Assembly: GCF_902497875.1 (NCBI RefSeq)
Contig: NZ_CABVHY010000040.1
Coordinates: 1 to 51,514 of the forward strand
Direction of reading: 5' to 3'
DNA: 51,514 bases
Origin: Pseudomonas fluorescens
GTDB taxonomy: Bacteria; Pseudomonadota; Gammaproteobacteria; Pseudomonadales; Pseudomonadaceae
The notes beneath the pieces are model-generated. The model did not search any database. It was given only the letters and a program-made list of their open reading frames with translations, and was not told the DNA's origin. Shown here piece after piece: positions 34,245 through 42,038 of the stretch. The position numbers were made by a program, and so were the translations under genes. How positions within the stretch are numbered: position 1 is the first letter of the stretch; each line of letters opens with the position of its first letter.

Positions 34245-35162
34245 CTAACGAGCCTCCGTGGATACCTTCTCGAACATATCCAGAAGTTTGCTGTACTCGA
34301 CTCTGAGCGCATTACGTAAATCTTCCTTTGGTTCACGCAGGGGCGCCAGAAGGGCAGGGGCATTGACCCCGATCAAGTCCATGACTGACTTCATGGGCCC
34401 TGGATTGGTTTCTGAAAATGCCAGGTTCATCAGTGGAATCAGTTGCCGGTGCAGCGCCAGTGCCTCGCTGGTTTTACCCGCGCTAGCAAGGTCGAACACC
34501 CGGCGCCAGGTTTTCGGCAGCAGGTTCGCGGTGACTACAATCCCGCCTGTTGCACCCGCCGCCACCTGCAATGGGAAAAGCGTGTCTTCGCCGCTGAGCA
34601 CCGCGAACGATTTGTCCACGCCGGCGATGACCTGCAGGAAGTGGTACATGTCCGTGTTGCAGGCCTTCATGCCGATGATGCGTTCATGCCGGGACAGCTC
34701 GTGAAGCACCTCGGGGTCGATCGAGATTCGTGTGCGATAGGGGATCTCGTAAATGAGGATGGGCAGCGGCGACTCATCGGCGTACCGCAAAAAGTAATCG
34801 CGGATGCCGACCTGAGTCGGGTTGGTGTAGTAGGGCGTGATGACCAGCAGGCCATCGGCGCCTGCGGTGGCAAAGTCCTCTGCCGCCGCCATCGCGTCGT
34901 GATAGCCGGTGTCCAGTACCCCGCAGATCACTGGCATGCGTTGGTCTGCATGCTTGGCGCACAGTTCGACGAAGCGGATCCGTTCATGTTTTGACAGGGC
35001 CCCGTACTCGCCGGTGCCACCCAGCGGCACAACACCGTCCACGCCTTGCCCCGTCAACCAGGTGAACAGCGCTTCAGTGGCTTTTACGTCAATCGTGTCA
35101 TCACTCTGCACCGGCGTGGTAATGGCCGGGAAAATGCCTTTGAGGCGTTCAGAATCGAGCAT
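34245..35162 (-). CDS. DapA-family lyase/aldolase (dihydrodipicolinate synthase superfamily)
   Basis: A 305-residue class I aldolase-type TIM barrel. Lys166 (IIGMKACNTD) is the Schiff-base lysine, Tyr138 (LIYEIPYRTRISI) the proton relay, and GGTGEYGALS (48-57) the GTTGE-type carboxylate loop. True DapA has YN.P.RT; the YEIPYRT form and the catabolic context argue for an aldolase or dehydratase acting on a 2-oxo acid rather than lysine synthesis. The ATG at 35162 follows AAAGGAGAAAC. It is the last gene of the operon binding protein, ATPase, permease, lyase; its start is 32 bases after the permease stop. Confidence 0.87.
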   Translation of the reverse strand: MLDSERLKGIFPAITTPVQSDDTIDVKATEALFTWLTGQGVDGVVPLGGTGEYGALSKHERIRFVELCAKHADQRMPVICGVLDTGYHDAMAAAEDFATAGADGLLVITPYYTNPTQVGIRDYFLRYADESPLPILIYEIPYRTRISIDPEVLHELSRHERIIGMKACNTDMYHFLQVIAGVDKSFAVLSGEDTLFPLQVAAGATGGIVVTANLLPKTWRRVFDLASAGKTSEALALHRQLIPLMNLAFSETNPGPMKSVMDLIGVNAPALLAPLREPKEDLRNALRVEYSKLLDMFEKVSTEAR

Positions 35163-35194
35163 GGATGTTTCTCCTTTAATCATGGGGTACGGGC

Positions 35195-36964
35195 TCAGCG
35201 CGCCAGGCTGCGCTGACGCAGGCGATCGGCGCCGAAAATGAGCAGCGTGATGAAAACCAGCAGAAAGGTGGACACTGCGGCAATGACCGGCGAAACCTGC
35301 AACGTCACTTCGTCCCAGAACTGCTTGGGCAAGGTCGCGTTCAGGCCACCGGATGAGAACAGGGCGATCGTCAGCTCATCGAAAGAGGTCGCGAAAGCGA
35401 ACAGGAATGCGGAAAACATCCCGGCGCCCAGCAGCGGGAAAGTCACATGTCTAAGGGTCTTGATCGGGCTGGCCCCCAGGCTCTGCGCGGCCAGGTCCAG
35501 GCGCACGTCGTAGTTGCGCAGCACCGCGACCATGGTCATGACCACATAAGGGACGCACACCACGGTGTGGCCAATGATCAGGCCAATCGAGGTACCGACC
35601 AGCTTCAATTCGGCGAACATGTAGAACAGGCCAAGGGCAATGATCACCCGCGGCGCGATGATCGGTGACAGCAGGAACGCGAGCAGTATCGCCTTGCCGC
35701 GGATCCTGCCCCGGGCCAGGAGAAACGCGGCGGGAACGCCGATCAGCATCGACAGGATGCCCGCGCCTGTTGCGACCGTCAGGGAGCGGATCAGCGCCTG
35801 AGTCCAAACCGGCGTGTTGAGCATTTGCTCGTACCACTGCAGCGTCATGCCTGACGGTGGCCACTGCAGGCCCGCACTGCTGAAGGAGATCGGGATCATC
35901 AACAGGGCCGGCAGACTGATCAGGATCAGGACTGTCCAGACAAAGACACTGAGGACCCACGGATAGCGTTCAACGCTCTTGCGCCGTCCCTTGAAGGACA
36001 GGCGCGCAATGAGCCAGTCACTGACTGCGCCAATGGCCGCCAGCACGGCACTGCCTGCACGCCGCGCCAGGGTGTCGCGCCTGGCCTGGGATGAAGGGTC
36101 TTCGCCGGTGAGGGTGGCGAAGCCGAATATCCGGTCATAGATGACGAAGACCACGAGCACGACGACCAGCAACAGGACGGAAATCGACCCGGCAAGCTCC
36201 CAGTTCAGGGTCTGTTGGACCTGATCGATGATCAGTTGCGAAATCATCGTTTCCCGCCGACCGCCCAGCAGGGCCGGCACGATGAAGAAGCCGATGGCGG
36301 TGACAAACACCATGATCGTGGCGGCGGCCACACCGGGCATCGACAGCGGGAAGTAGATTGTCCAGAAGGCCGTGCCCGGGCGAGCCCCCAGCGTGGAGGC
36401 GGCGCGGGGCAGGCTGCGATCGATGTTCTCCATGACCGCCAGCATGGTCATCACCGCGAGCGGCAACATGGCGTGCACCATGCCGGTCAGGGTGGCGCCT
36501 GTGCCGTAGAGCAAGTTGATCGGCCGATCGATCAGTCCAAGCGACAGCAAAAAGTTATTGGCAACGCCGTTGCGCCCCAGGATCACCACCCACGCGAACG
36601 CCCTGACCAGAAAGCTCGTCCAGAACGAGAGGAGCACCAGGAACACCAGCCGGCTCTTCAACTTGGCCGGTGCCGTGGAGATGAGGTAGGCCACGGGGTA
36701 CCCCAGTACGACCGAGAGCACTGTGGTGGCCAGCGAGATTTTGAAGGTGATCCACAGAACGTTGACGTAGAGGCTCGAGGCGAACAGGTGTCGGTAGGCG
36801 TCGAGCGAGAAACCGTCCGGTCCCAGGACGCTTAACGACAGCAGCCGACCCACCGGATACGCCAGGAAGGCTGACAGCAGGACCAGCAGCGGCGCGATCA
36901 TCAGGGTGTTTTTGGCCCAGACCGGCATCGGCGCAGAGGCGGTGCGAGTAGTGGAAAGGCTCAT
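35195..36964 (-). CDS. Fused two-domain ABC transporter permease (cluster 2)
   Basis: A 589-residue inner-membrane protein with two six-helix permease halves, paralogous to the one at 26820. EAA-type loops are AASTLGARPGTAFWTIYFPL and AAQSLGASPIKTLRHVTFPL. The start ATG at 36964 overlaps the ATPase stop (ATGA), the same junction as in cluster 1. Shared phrases such as SFWTSFLVRAFAWV, SFDELTIALFSSGG and NATLPKQFWDE (in cluster 1 SFDDLTIAIFVSGG, NTTLPKQMWD) show common descent. The linker between halves is about 70 residues and Arg-rich. Confidence 0.9.
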   Translation of the reverse strand: MSLSTTRTASAPMPVWAKNTLMIAPLLVLLSAFLAYPVGRLLSLSVLGPDGFSLDAYRHLFASSLYVNVLWITFKISLATTVLSVVLGYPVAYLISTAPAKLKSRLVFLVLLSFWTSFLVRAFAWVVILGRNGVANNFLLSLGLIDRPINLLYGTGATLTGMVHAMLPLAVMTMLAVMENIDRSLPRAASTLGARPGTAFWTIYFPLSMPGVAAATIMVFVTAIGFFIVPALLGGRRETMISQLIIDQVQQTLNWELAGSISVLLLVVVLVVFVIYDRIFGFATLTGEDPSSQARRDTLARRAGSAVLAAIGAVSDWLIARLSFKGRRKSVERYPWVLSVFVWTVLILISLPALLMIPISFSSAGLQWPPSGMTLQWYEQMLNTPVWTQALIRSLTVATGAGILSMLIGVPAAFLLARGRIRGKAILLAFLLSPIIAPRVIIALGLFYMFAELKLVGTSIGLIIGHTVVCVPYVVMTMVAVLRNYDVRLDLAAQSLGASPIKTLRHVTFPLLGAGMFSAFLFAFATSFDELTIALFSSGGLNATLPKQFWDEVTLQVSPVIAAVSTFLLVFITLLIFGADRLRQRSLAR

Positions 36965-38070
36965 GGGAACGACGCCTTGGGTTGTTCGGTGATGGCAACG
37001 GCATCCGATGCATGCCATGACAAGGCGACCTTGTCGCCGAGATGGAAGGCCTCGCCATTGATGCGGGTCGGGAAGGCAGACACCAGCGCTGGAATCCCTT
37101 CTTCATCAGTGCTCATGTAGACCTTGGTCAGGCTGCCGGTGACCATGACATCGGTGACGGTCGCCTGAAGATTGCGCACGTCCCCGGCAATGGCTTTTTC
37201 GATCAGCATATTCTGTGGTCGCACCATGATGTGGATGCTCGCGTCCTGCGGGATGTCGCCGTTTTTGGTGGCGCTCGCTTTAACGCCGCGTGAGCCAACC
37301 AGGACGTCGATCTCATTGCCTTGCGAGGCGACGATCTTCGCCGGTAGCAGGTTGGACTCGCCGAGGAAGTCGGCGACGAAGAGCGTGCGAGGGCGGAAGT
37401 AGAGGTCGTCCGGGGTGCCGAGTTGCTCGATTTTTCCGGCGTTCATCAGGCAGATTCGATCAGACATGGTCATCGCCTCTTCCTGGTCGTGGGTCACATA
37501 AATAATGGTGGTCCCCAGTTCCCGGTGAATGCGCTTGATCTCCAGCTGCATGTGTTCACGCAGTTTCTTGTCCAGCGCGCCCAAGGGCTCGTCCATCAAA
37601 ATGATGGACGGGCGATACACCATGCAGCGTGCCAACGCGACCCGCTGTTGCTGTCCGCCGGAAAGTTCTTTGGGATAGCGCTGGGAAATATGCGGCAACT
37701 TGATCATTTCAAGTACAGCCAGGGCACGTTCACGGGCTTCAGTGGCCGGAACCTTGCGCATCTTCAGTGGGAAGGCAATGTTCTCGAGAATCGTCATATG
37801 CGGAAACAGCGCGTAGTTCTGGAACACCACGCCAATGTCGCGATGGTGCGGGGCCAGGTACGTCACATCGTTTTCGCCGATTGATACTTCACCGCCGTCC
37901 GGGTGCGTGAGACCGGCGACCAGGCTCAGCAAGGTGGTTTTCCCGGAGCCGGAAGGGCCGAGCAATGTCAGGAACTCCCCATCGGCGACAGTTAAATCGG
38001 TTTCTGCAAGGGCCACGAACTGGCCATAATTTTTTGCTAGTTTCTTTACGGTTAAGCTTGAAGAGGACAT
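36961..38070 (-). CDS. ABC transporter ATP-binding protein (cluster 2)
   Basis: A 369-residue PotA-type ATPase: Walker A GPSGSGKTT, signature LSGGQQQRVALAR, Walker B IILMDEPLGALD, switch His in YVTHDQEEAMT, and a C-terminal TOBE domain. The opening VKKLAKNYGQFVALAETDL parallels the cluster 1 ATPase (LGKTYGQFVALQPTD). It overlaps the permease gene by four bases and follows the binding-protein gene across a 66-base spacer with a strong hairpin. Confidence 0.93.
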   Translation of the reverse strand: MSSSSLTVKKLAKNYGQFVALAETDLTVADGEFLTLLGPSGSGKTTLLSLVAGLTHPDGGEVSIGENDVTYLAPHHRDIGVVFQNYALFPHMTILENIAFPLKMRKVPATEARERALAVLEMIKLPHISQRYPKELSGGQQQRVALARCMVYRPSIILMDEPLGALDKKLREHMQLEIKRIHRELGTTIIYVTHDQEEAMTMSDRICLMNAGKIEQLGTPDDLYFRPRTLFVADFLGESNLLPAKIVASQGNEIDVLVGSRGVKASATKNGDIPQDASIHIMVRPQNMLIEKAIAGDVRNLQATVTDVMVTGSLTKVYMSTDEEGIPALVSAFPTRINGEAFHLGDKVALSWHASDAVAITEQPKASFP

Positions 38071-38102
38071 GACGAAGACCTGAAAACAAGGGACAAGAAA
38101 TG

Positions 38103-38128
38103 GCGTGTCCGCCGCACGGCGGACACGC
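38103..38128 (-). other. Intercistronic hairpin between binding-protein and ATPase genes
   Basis: GCGTGTCCGCC pairs perfectly with GGCGGACACGC around GCAC, 9 bases after the binding-protein stop codon. No T-run follows. Such structures between the binding-protein gene and the membrane-component genes commonly protect the upstream message, so that more binding protein is made. Cluster 1 has no equivalent (12-base spacer). Confidence 0.65.
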
Positions 38129-38136
38129 TAGCGGGA

Positions 38137-39219
38137 TCAGCTAAGGAGCCATGCGTTATAGCGTTCCAGCGCCGCGCTCTGTTTTTCTGTCCAATACTGG
38201 GCGTCGATCGGTAACCCCTTGGCGATGTGATCGGGGTAGGAGGGGCAATCGACGGCCACTTTCGGGTCAATGAAGTCAAATGCCTGTGGGTGGGTAACAC
38301 CGGCGGGGAAATACTTGGTCAGTTCAGCCTGGCGTTTGGGATCACAGGTGAATTTGATGAACTCGCGGCACGCCTCGGCATTGGGTGTGCCTGCCAGGAT
38401 GGCCCAGCTGTCCAGGCCCCAGATGTTTTGATCCCAGACGATTCCAACCGGGGCATTGGAACTGCGCGCCGATTGCGCGCGCGACACCCAGACCGGCACC
38501 ATGTCTACTTCGCCGGAGACTAGAAGTTGCTCGACTTGTGCGCCACTTGTCCAGAATACCGAGACGTCATTTTTGATTCTGTCGAGTGCCGAGAACGCCC
38601 GCTCAAGATCGCAGGGATACACATTGGCAATGGCCACACCATCTGCCAGAAGGGCTTGTTCGATGGTGTCGAATGGGTGTCTGCGCAAGGCGCGACGGCC
38701 CGGGAAACCTTCCACATCATAGAAGTCTTTCCAGGAGGTGGGTGCCTGACGCCCTTCGAACGCATCCTTGCGATACGCTAAAACCGTGCTGTAGACGTTG
38801 GTGCCGACGCCGTATTCGGACATGAAGTGCTCGGGCATGACCGACACGATAGGGTCGTTGCCCAGACCGTGGGGCTCGAGGTATTTCTTCTGGCCCTGGG
38901 TGAGCATTCTAATGGCCGGTTGGCTGATCTTGGCCATGTCCCAGGTGTAGGCGCCGGCGTCGACCATCGACAGGATCTGCGCGGTAGGTTCGGCGTTGGC
39001 CTGGACGCCGATGACCTCAATCCCCGTCGCCTCCTGGAAAGGCCGATAGAAGACCTCGGTGTACGCCTTGGTATAGACACCGCCATCATCGCGAACCACG
39101 ATGCGTTTTGTTTGCGCGCGCAAGGAAGACCACATGCTGGTAGTCGAGAGCGCGACGGCACCTGCGACACCTGCCTTGAGCACACTTCGGCGTGACCAGT
39201 TATTAATGTTGTTGCCCAT
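38137..39219 (-). CDS. Polyamine-type ABC transporter substrate-binding protein (cluster 2)
   Basis: A 360-residue periplasmic binding protein with a Tat-like signal (SRRSVLKAGVAGAVALS) and the same landmarks as the one at 24679: GGVYTKAYTEVFYRPFQEAT, FPGRRALRRHPFDTIEQALL, WTSGAQVEQLLVSGEVD. The ATG at 39219 follows AGGAGT. It is probably the first gene of the importer operon, preceded by the FAD-dehydrogenase gene 67 bases upstream on the same strand. Confidence 0.9.
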   Translation of the reverse strand: MGNNINNWSRRSVLKAGVAGAVALSTTSMWSSLRAQTKRIVVRDDGGVYTKAYTEVFYRPFQEATGIEVIGVQANAEPTAQILSMVDAGAYTWDMAKISQPAIRMLTQGQKKYLEPHGLGNDPIVSVMPEHFMSEYGVGTNVYSTVLAYRKDAFEGRQAPTSWKDFYDVEGFPGRRALRRHPFDTIEQALLADGVAIANVYPCDLERAFSALDRIKNDVSVFWTSGAQVEQLLVSGEVDMVPVWVSRAQSARSSNAPVGIVWDQNIWGLDSWAILAGTPNAEACREFIKFTCDPKRQAELTKYFPAGVTHPQAFDFIDPKVAVDCPSYPDHIAKGLPIDAQYWTEKQSAALERYNAWLLS

Positions 39220-39286
39220 ACTCCTGACCTCTCTTCGCGATATTGTCGATATTCGCTATCGTCACTAGGGATGTTTGTTGTGGATT

Positions 39287-40711
39287 TTATTTTTCAGGCG
39301 GTATAAGTCGGCCTGGGTTAAACAGGCCAAGAGGGTCGACGGCCTGTTTGATCGCCCGCATCAGTGCGAGTGAGGCCGAAGATTTATAGTTATTCATTTC
39401 ATCTAGAGAAGTTTGCCCGACACCGTGCTCGGCGCTGAAGGTTCCGGATAACGCTGCGGCCACATCATTGACCGCGCGACGCAGTGCATGCCCGAGCGTT
39501 TCTCGCTGTTCCAGCGCGTTCCAGACAGCGAATGGGAAGAACGGAATGTAGTGAATGTTGCCATCGCCCATGTGCCCGACAATGACGATCGAAGCTTGCG
39601 GCGTGATCTTGGAAACAGCGGCGTTGGCCCGTTCGATGAAGGTATCTATGGTTGAAACGGGAACGGCGCAATCGGTGGTGAGCCCGACGCCGCCTTTCTT
39701 GTTCGCCTCGGAAACACTGTGACGCACCTCCCACATGGCAGCCCGTTGTGTTTCGTTGGAAGCGATGGCGGCGTTGTCGACGATTGCGTTTTCGAATGCC
39801 TGTTCCAGGATGCCCGTGAGGGCGGTATCAGGATCGGCACTGCCACCGGTATCCGCCAGTTCGATCAGGACATACCACGGATGCTCCGTTTCAAGTGGCG
39901 AGCGGCGTTGCGGAACATGCTCCACGACCAGGTCGAGTTGCAGCTGATTCATCAGTTCAAATGCCGACAACGATGATCCAGACAACTGTCGCGTGAGCAC
40001 CAGCAGTTCGATCGCTTTGCTCGGGCTGCTGACACCCACCCAGGCCACTGCTGCTCTTGTCGGCAGTGGATGCAACTTGAGGACGGCGGCGGTAATGATC
40101 CCCAGCGTGCCTTCGGAACCGATGAACAGATGTTTGAGGTCGTAGCCGGTATTGTCTTTACGCAGGGCCCGAAGTTCCGACCAGATGGTTCCATCCGCCA
40201 GCACGACTTCCAGGCCCAGTACGTTATCGCGGGTATTGCCATAACGTAGTACGGAGATGCCACCGGCATTGGTCGCAATGGTGCCGCCAATCTGGCAAGA
40301 ACCTTCCGCCCCCAGACTGACGGGATACAAACGGTCTACGGTCTGTGCCGCGTCCTGGACGGCAGCCAGTACGCAGCCTGCTTGCACTTCCATGGAGTTG
40401 TTGATGGGGTCGACGACGCTGATCCGCCGCATGCGCTGCAGATTCACAATGACCGGCGCTGGTCCCGAGGAAGAAGGGACCGAGCCGCCGACCAACCCCG
40501 TATTGCCACCTTGGGGGAGTACGGGCACCTTGTGACGGTGACAGCAGGCCACGACCGCTGACACTTCTTCAGTACTGGCCGGACGGGCGATACAAAGCGC
40601 CTCGCCACTGTAACGCCCTCGCCAGTCTTCAAGTGACGAGGCCATTTCGGCGGCGTCGGTAATGAGGTTTTTTGCACCAAGCAGGGCAATGAGCTCGTCG
40701 ACCAATGACAT
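39287..40711 (-). CDS. FAD-dependent D-2-hydroxyacid dehydrogenase (GlcD/D2HGDH family)
   Basis: A 474-residue flavoprotein with an N-terminal FAD (PCMH-type) domain: PASTEEVSAVVACCHRHKVP, PQGGNTGLVGGSVPS, GTIATNAGGISVLRYGNTRD, FIGSEGTLGIITAA. The C-terminal domain carries the metal/substrate motifs HMGDGNIH and EHGVG. Family members oxidise D-lactate, D-2-hydroxyglutarate and related acids. The ATG at 40711 has GGAG eight bases upstream. It lies 67 bases upstream of the importer operon of cluster 2, so it is likely its first gene; together with the FMN enzyme at 32050 it would cover both stereoisomers of a 2-hydroxy acid. Confidence 0.88.
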   Translation of the reverse strand: MSLVDELIALLGAKNLITDAAEMASSLEDWRGRYSGEALCIARPASTEEVSAVVACCHRHKVPVLPQGGNTGLVGGSVPSSSGPAPVIVNLQRMRRISVVDPINNSMEVQAGCVLAAVQDAAQTVDRLYPVSLGAEGSCQIGGTIATNAGGISVLRYGNTRDNVLGLEVVLADGTIWSELRALRKDNTGYDLKHLFIGSEGTLGIITAAVLKLHPLPTRAAVAWVGVSSPSKAIELLVLTRQLSGSSLSAFELMNQLQLDLVVEHVPQRRSPLETEHPWYVLIELADTGGSADPDTALTGILEQAFENAIVDNAAIASNETQRAAMWEVRHSVSEANKKGGVGLTTDCAVPVSTIDTFIERANAAVSKITPQASIVIVGHMGDGNIHYIPFFPFAVWNALEQRETLGHALRRAVNDVAAALSGTFSAEHGVGQTSLDEMNNYKSSASLALMRAIKQAVDPLGLFNPGRLIPPEK

Positions 40712-40975
40712 CCGTTTACTCCAGTGATCGCAATGCAATTAAAGTAATTGAAAAAATAGTAAAGCTCTTCTCCCCCAGTTGGCAATAGCCAAATCACAGG
40801 CATGTCGTTTTTAGATATCTCCCAATGACTAAAAGGGAGACCGCAGGAACCGCGGCGAGGCGCTCGCTCGGGACGGGGGCTCATCAAGAAGGCTGACGTG
40901 AATGGACGTGAAAAGGGGGGCGGTGTGGTCGCACGACGGAATCGTCTGCCTTGCAGCAAAGCGCTTCCATAGTCT

Positions 40976-41158
40976 GTGACTGTCGGAGGAGAAACGCTGT
41001 CGGTAGTGGCTGACCGAGGTTACTTCAAAAGCGAAGAAATCCTGGCTTGTCACGATGCAGATATCACCAACTATGTGCCCAAGCCGATGACCTCTGGAGC
41101 CAAGGCTGACGGGCGGAAACGACCGGGGTCGGACCGACTGGCCTTTCTATTTGAATGA
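40976..41158 (+). pseudogene. Internal remnant of an IS1182-family transposase
   Basis: The frame reads LSVVADRGYFKSEEILACHD, then ADITNYVPKPMTSGAKADGR. This is the conserved internal part of IS1182-type DDE transposases (VADRGYFK contains the second catalytic Asp). After GR the match ends and the frame runs out as LAFLFE. Nothing upstream continues it. It is a dead fragment of 45-60 codons in the 435-base gap between the FAD-dehydrogenase and HIT genes; no other feature was seen in that gap. Confidence 0.72.
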
Positions 41159-41629
41159 CCTGCGTAACTCATCGATGACCTGATTGATCGTGGGGCCTTG
41201 AGTTGCCGGTGGTTCCGGGTTCTCGCCAAATTCGCGCCAGATGAACAGCGTCAGTTCCGCTCCGTCAGTCAGCGACTGCGCGTTCTCGTTTGTTGCGAAG
41301 GTTTCCAGAATTCTGTATCTCCCATCCTTCCAGAACAGATCTTCGACCCAGTGGTATACCGGAATGAAGTGAAAATGGATGGGGTAGCCAGGGTCGTGGC
41401 CGAATCGACTGATGTAGAGCCACTTCGGCTTTAACTGCGACTCAATGGTTTTCTGAATGGTTGCGAGCAGCCCACCCAGTTCTGCCAGCGCACCGTCGGA
41501 GAGTTCAGCCAGTGAGTTGACGTGAGTCCTCGACCCCAGCATCAGGTAGCCGGGGAGGGCGGACGACAGGTGATGATTGAGAATCCAATTTGCGGTTTCA
41601 TGGATAATGAAGTGTGGTGCTAATTCCAT
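41147..41629 (-). CDS. HIT-family protein
   Basis: A 160-residue protein of the histidine-triad superfamily of nucleotide hydrolases/transferases. The core is PIHFHFIPVYHW: two of the three triad histidines are present and the first position is Pro, so the motif is atypical. The preceding LGSRTHVNSLAELSDGALAEL fits the HIT helix. Start at the ATG complementary to 41627-41629. Monocistronic; its 3' end overlaps the IS1182 remnant by about a dozen bases. Enzymatic activity is uncertain because of the altered triad. Confidence 0.75.
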   Translation of the reverse strand: MELAPHFIIHETANWILNHHLSSALPGYLMLGSRTHVNSLAELSDGALAELGGLLATIQKTIESQLKPKWLYISRFGHDPGYPIHFHFIPVYHWVEDLFWKDGRYRILETFATNENAQSLTDGAELTLFIWREFGENPEPPATQGPTINQVIDELRRSFK

Positions 41630-41689
41630 GCGCGGGTGTCCATGATCGATTGGTCATACAGACTATCAAGGCATCAGAGCATCGTCAGG

Positions 41690-41746
41690 TTTTGGCCGAT
41701 TTCTGCCTATCGCGACCGGCTGAAAACGACCCATTGCAGTCATTCG
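41690..41746 (-). repeat. Degenerate intergenic repeat, copy 1
   Basis: GCGACCGGCTGAAAACGACC followed by CATTGCAGTCATTC resembles, base for base over about 34 positions, GTGACCGGCAGAAACCGACC and its continuation at 49531-49565; an inverted relative is at 45665-45698. The family is widespread in Pseudomonas intergenic DNA as far as I recall. The remainder of the gap 41630-42038 holds the palindrome at 41907 and the symporter promoter. Confidence 0.55.
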
Positions 41747-41906
41747 TCGTCGACTGCTATCCCGAAGCTGACAATGGAAATCGAGGTCTCATAGGGTTAT
41801 CGCCCGAACCAGCAGGGCCGAACTCTGCGCGATACCAGCAGTCAGCCCGTGACGCGCCCGCGTAGCCGTCCCCCCGCCCGGCAAGCCATTTTTTTCAAGA
41901 CATAAC

Positions 41907-41921
41907 GTCCAGTATCTGGAC
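41907..41921. promoter_or_regulatory. Palindromic operator candidate upstream of the symporter
   Basis: GTCCAGTATCTGGAC is a perfect 6-3-6 palindrome 118 bases upstream of the symporter start, in an AT-rich promoter region. It is a reasonable binding site for the helix-turn-helix regulator encoded downstream at 43417, but this is inferred from position only. Confidence 0.45.
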
Positions 41922-42038
41922 ATATTGATTATTTGTGGATACTTTGTCATCGCGGCCCTGAGAGAGGCTGCTCATAACAATAAACAGCGCCGTATCGACG
42001 CATTTCTGACTTCTGCCACCCTGATTGGAGTGCCGTAA

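Noticed and set aside
41614..41865. Plus-strand frame upstream of the symporter
   Set aside because: It contains the degenerate repeat copy at 41690 and no recognisable domain.
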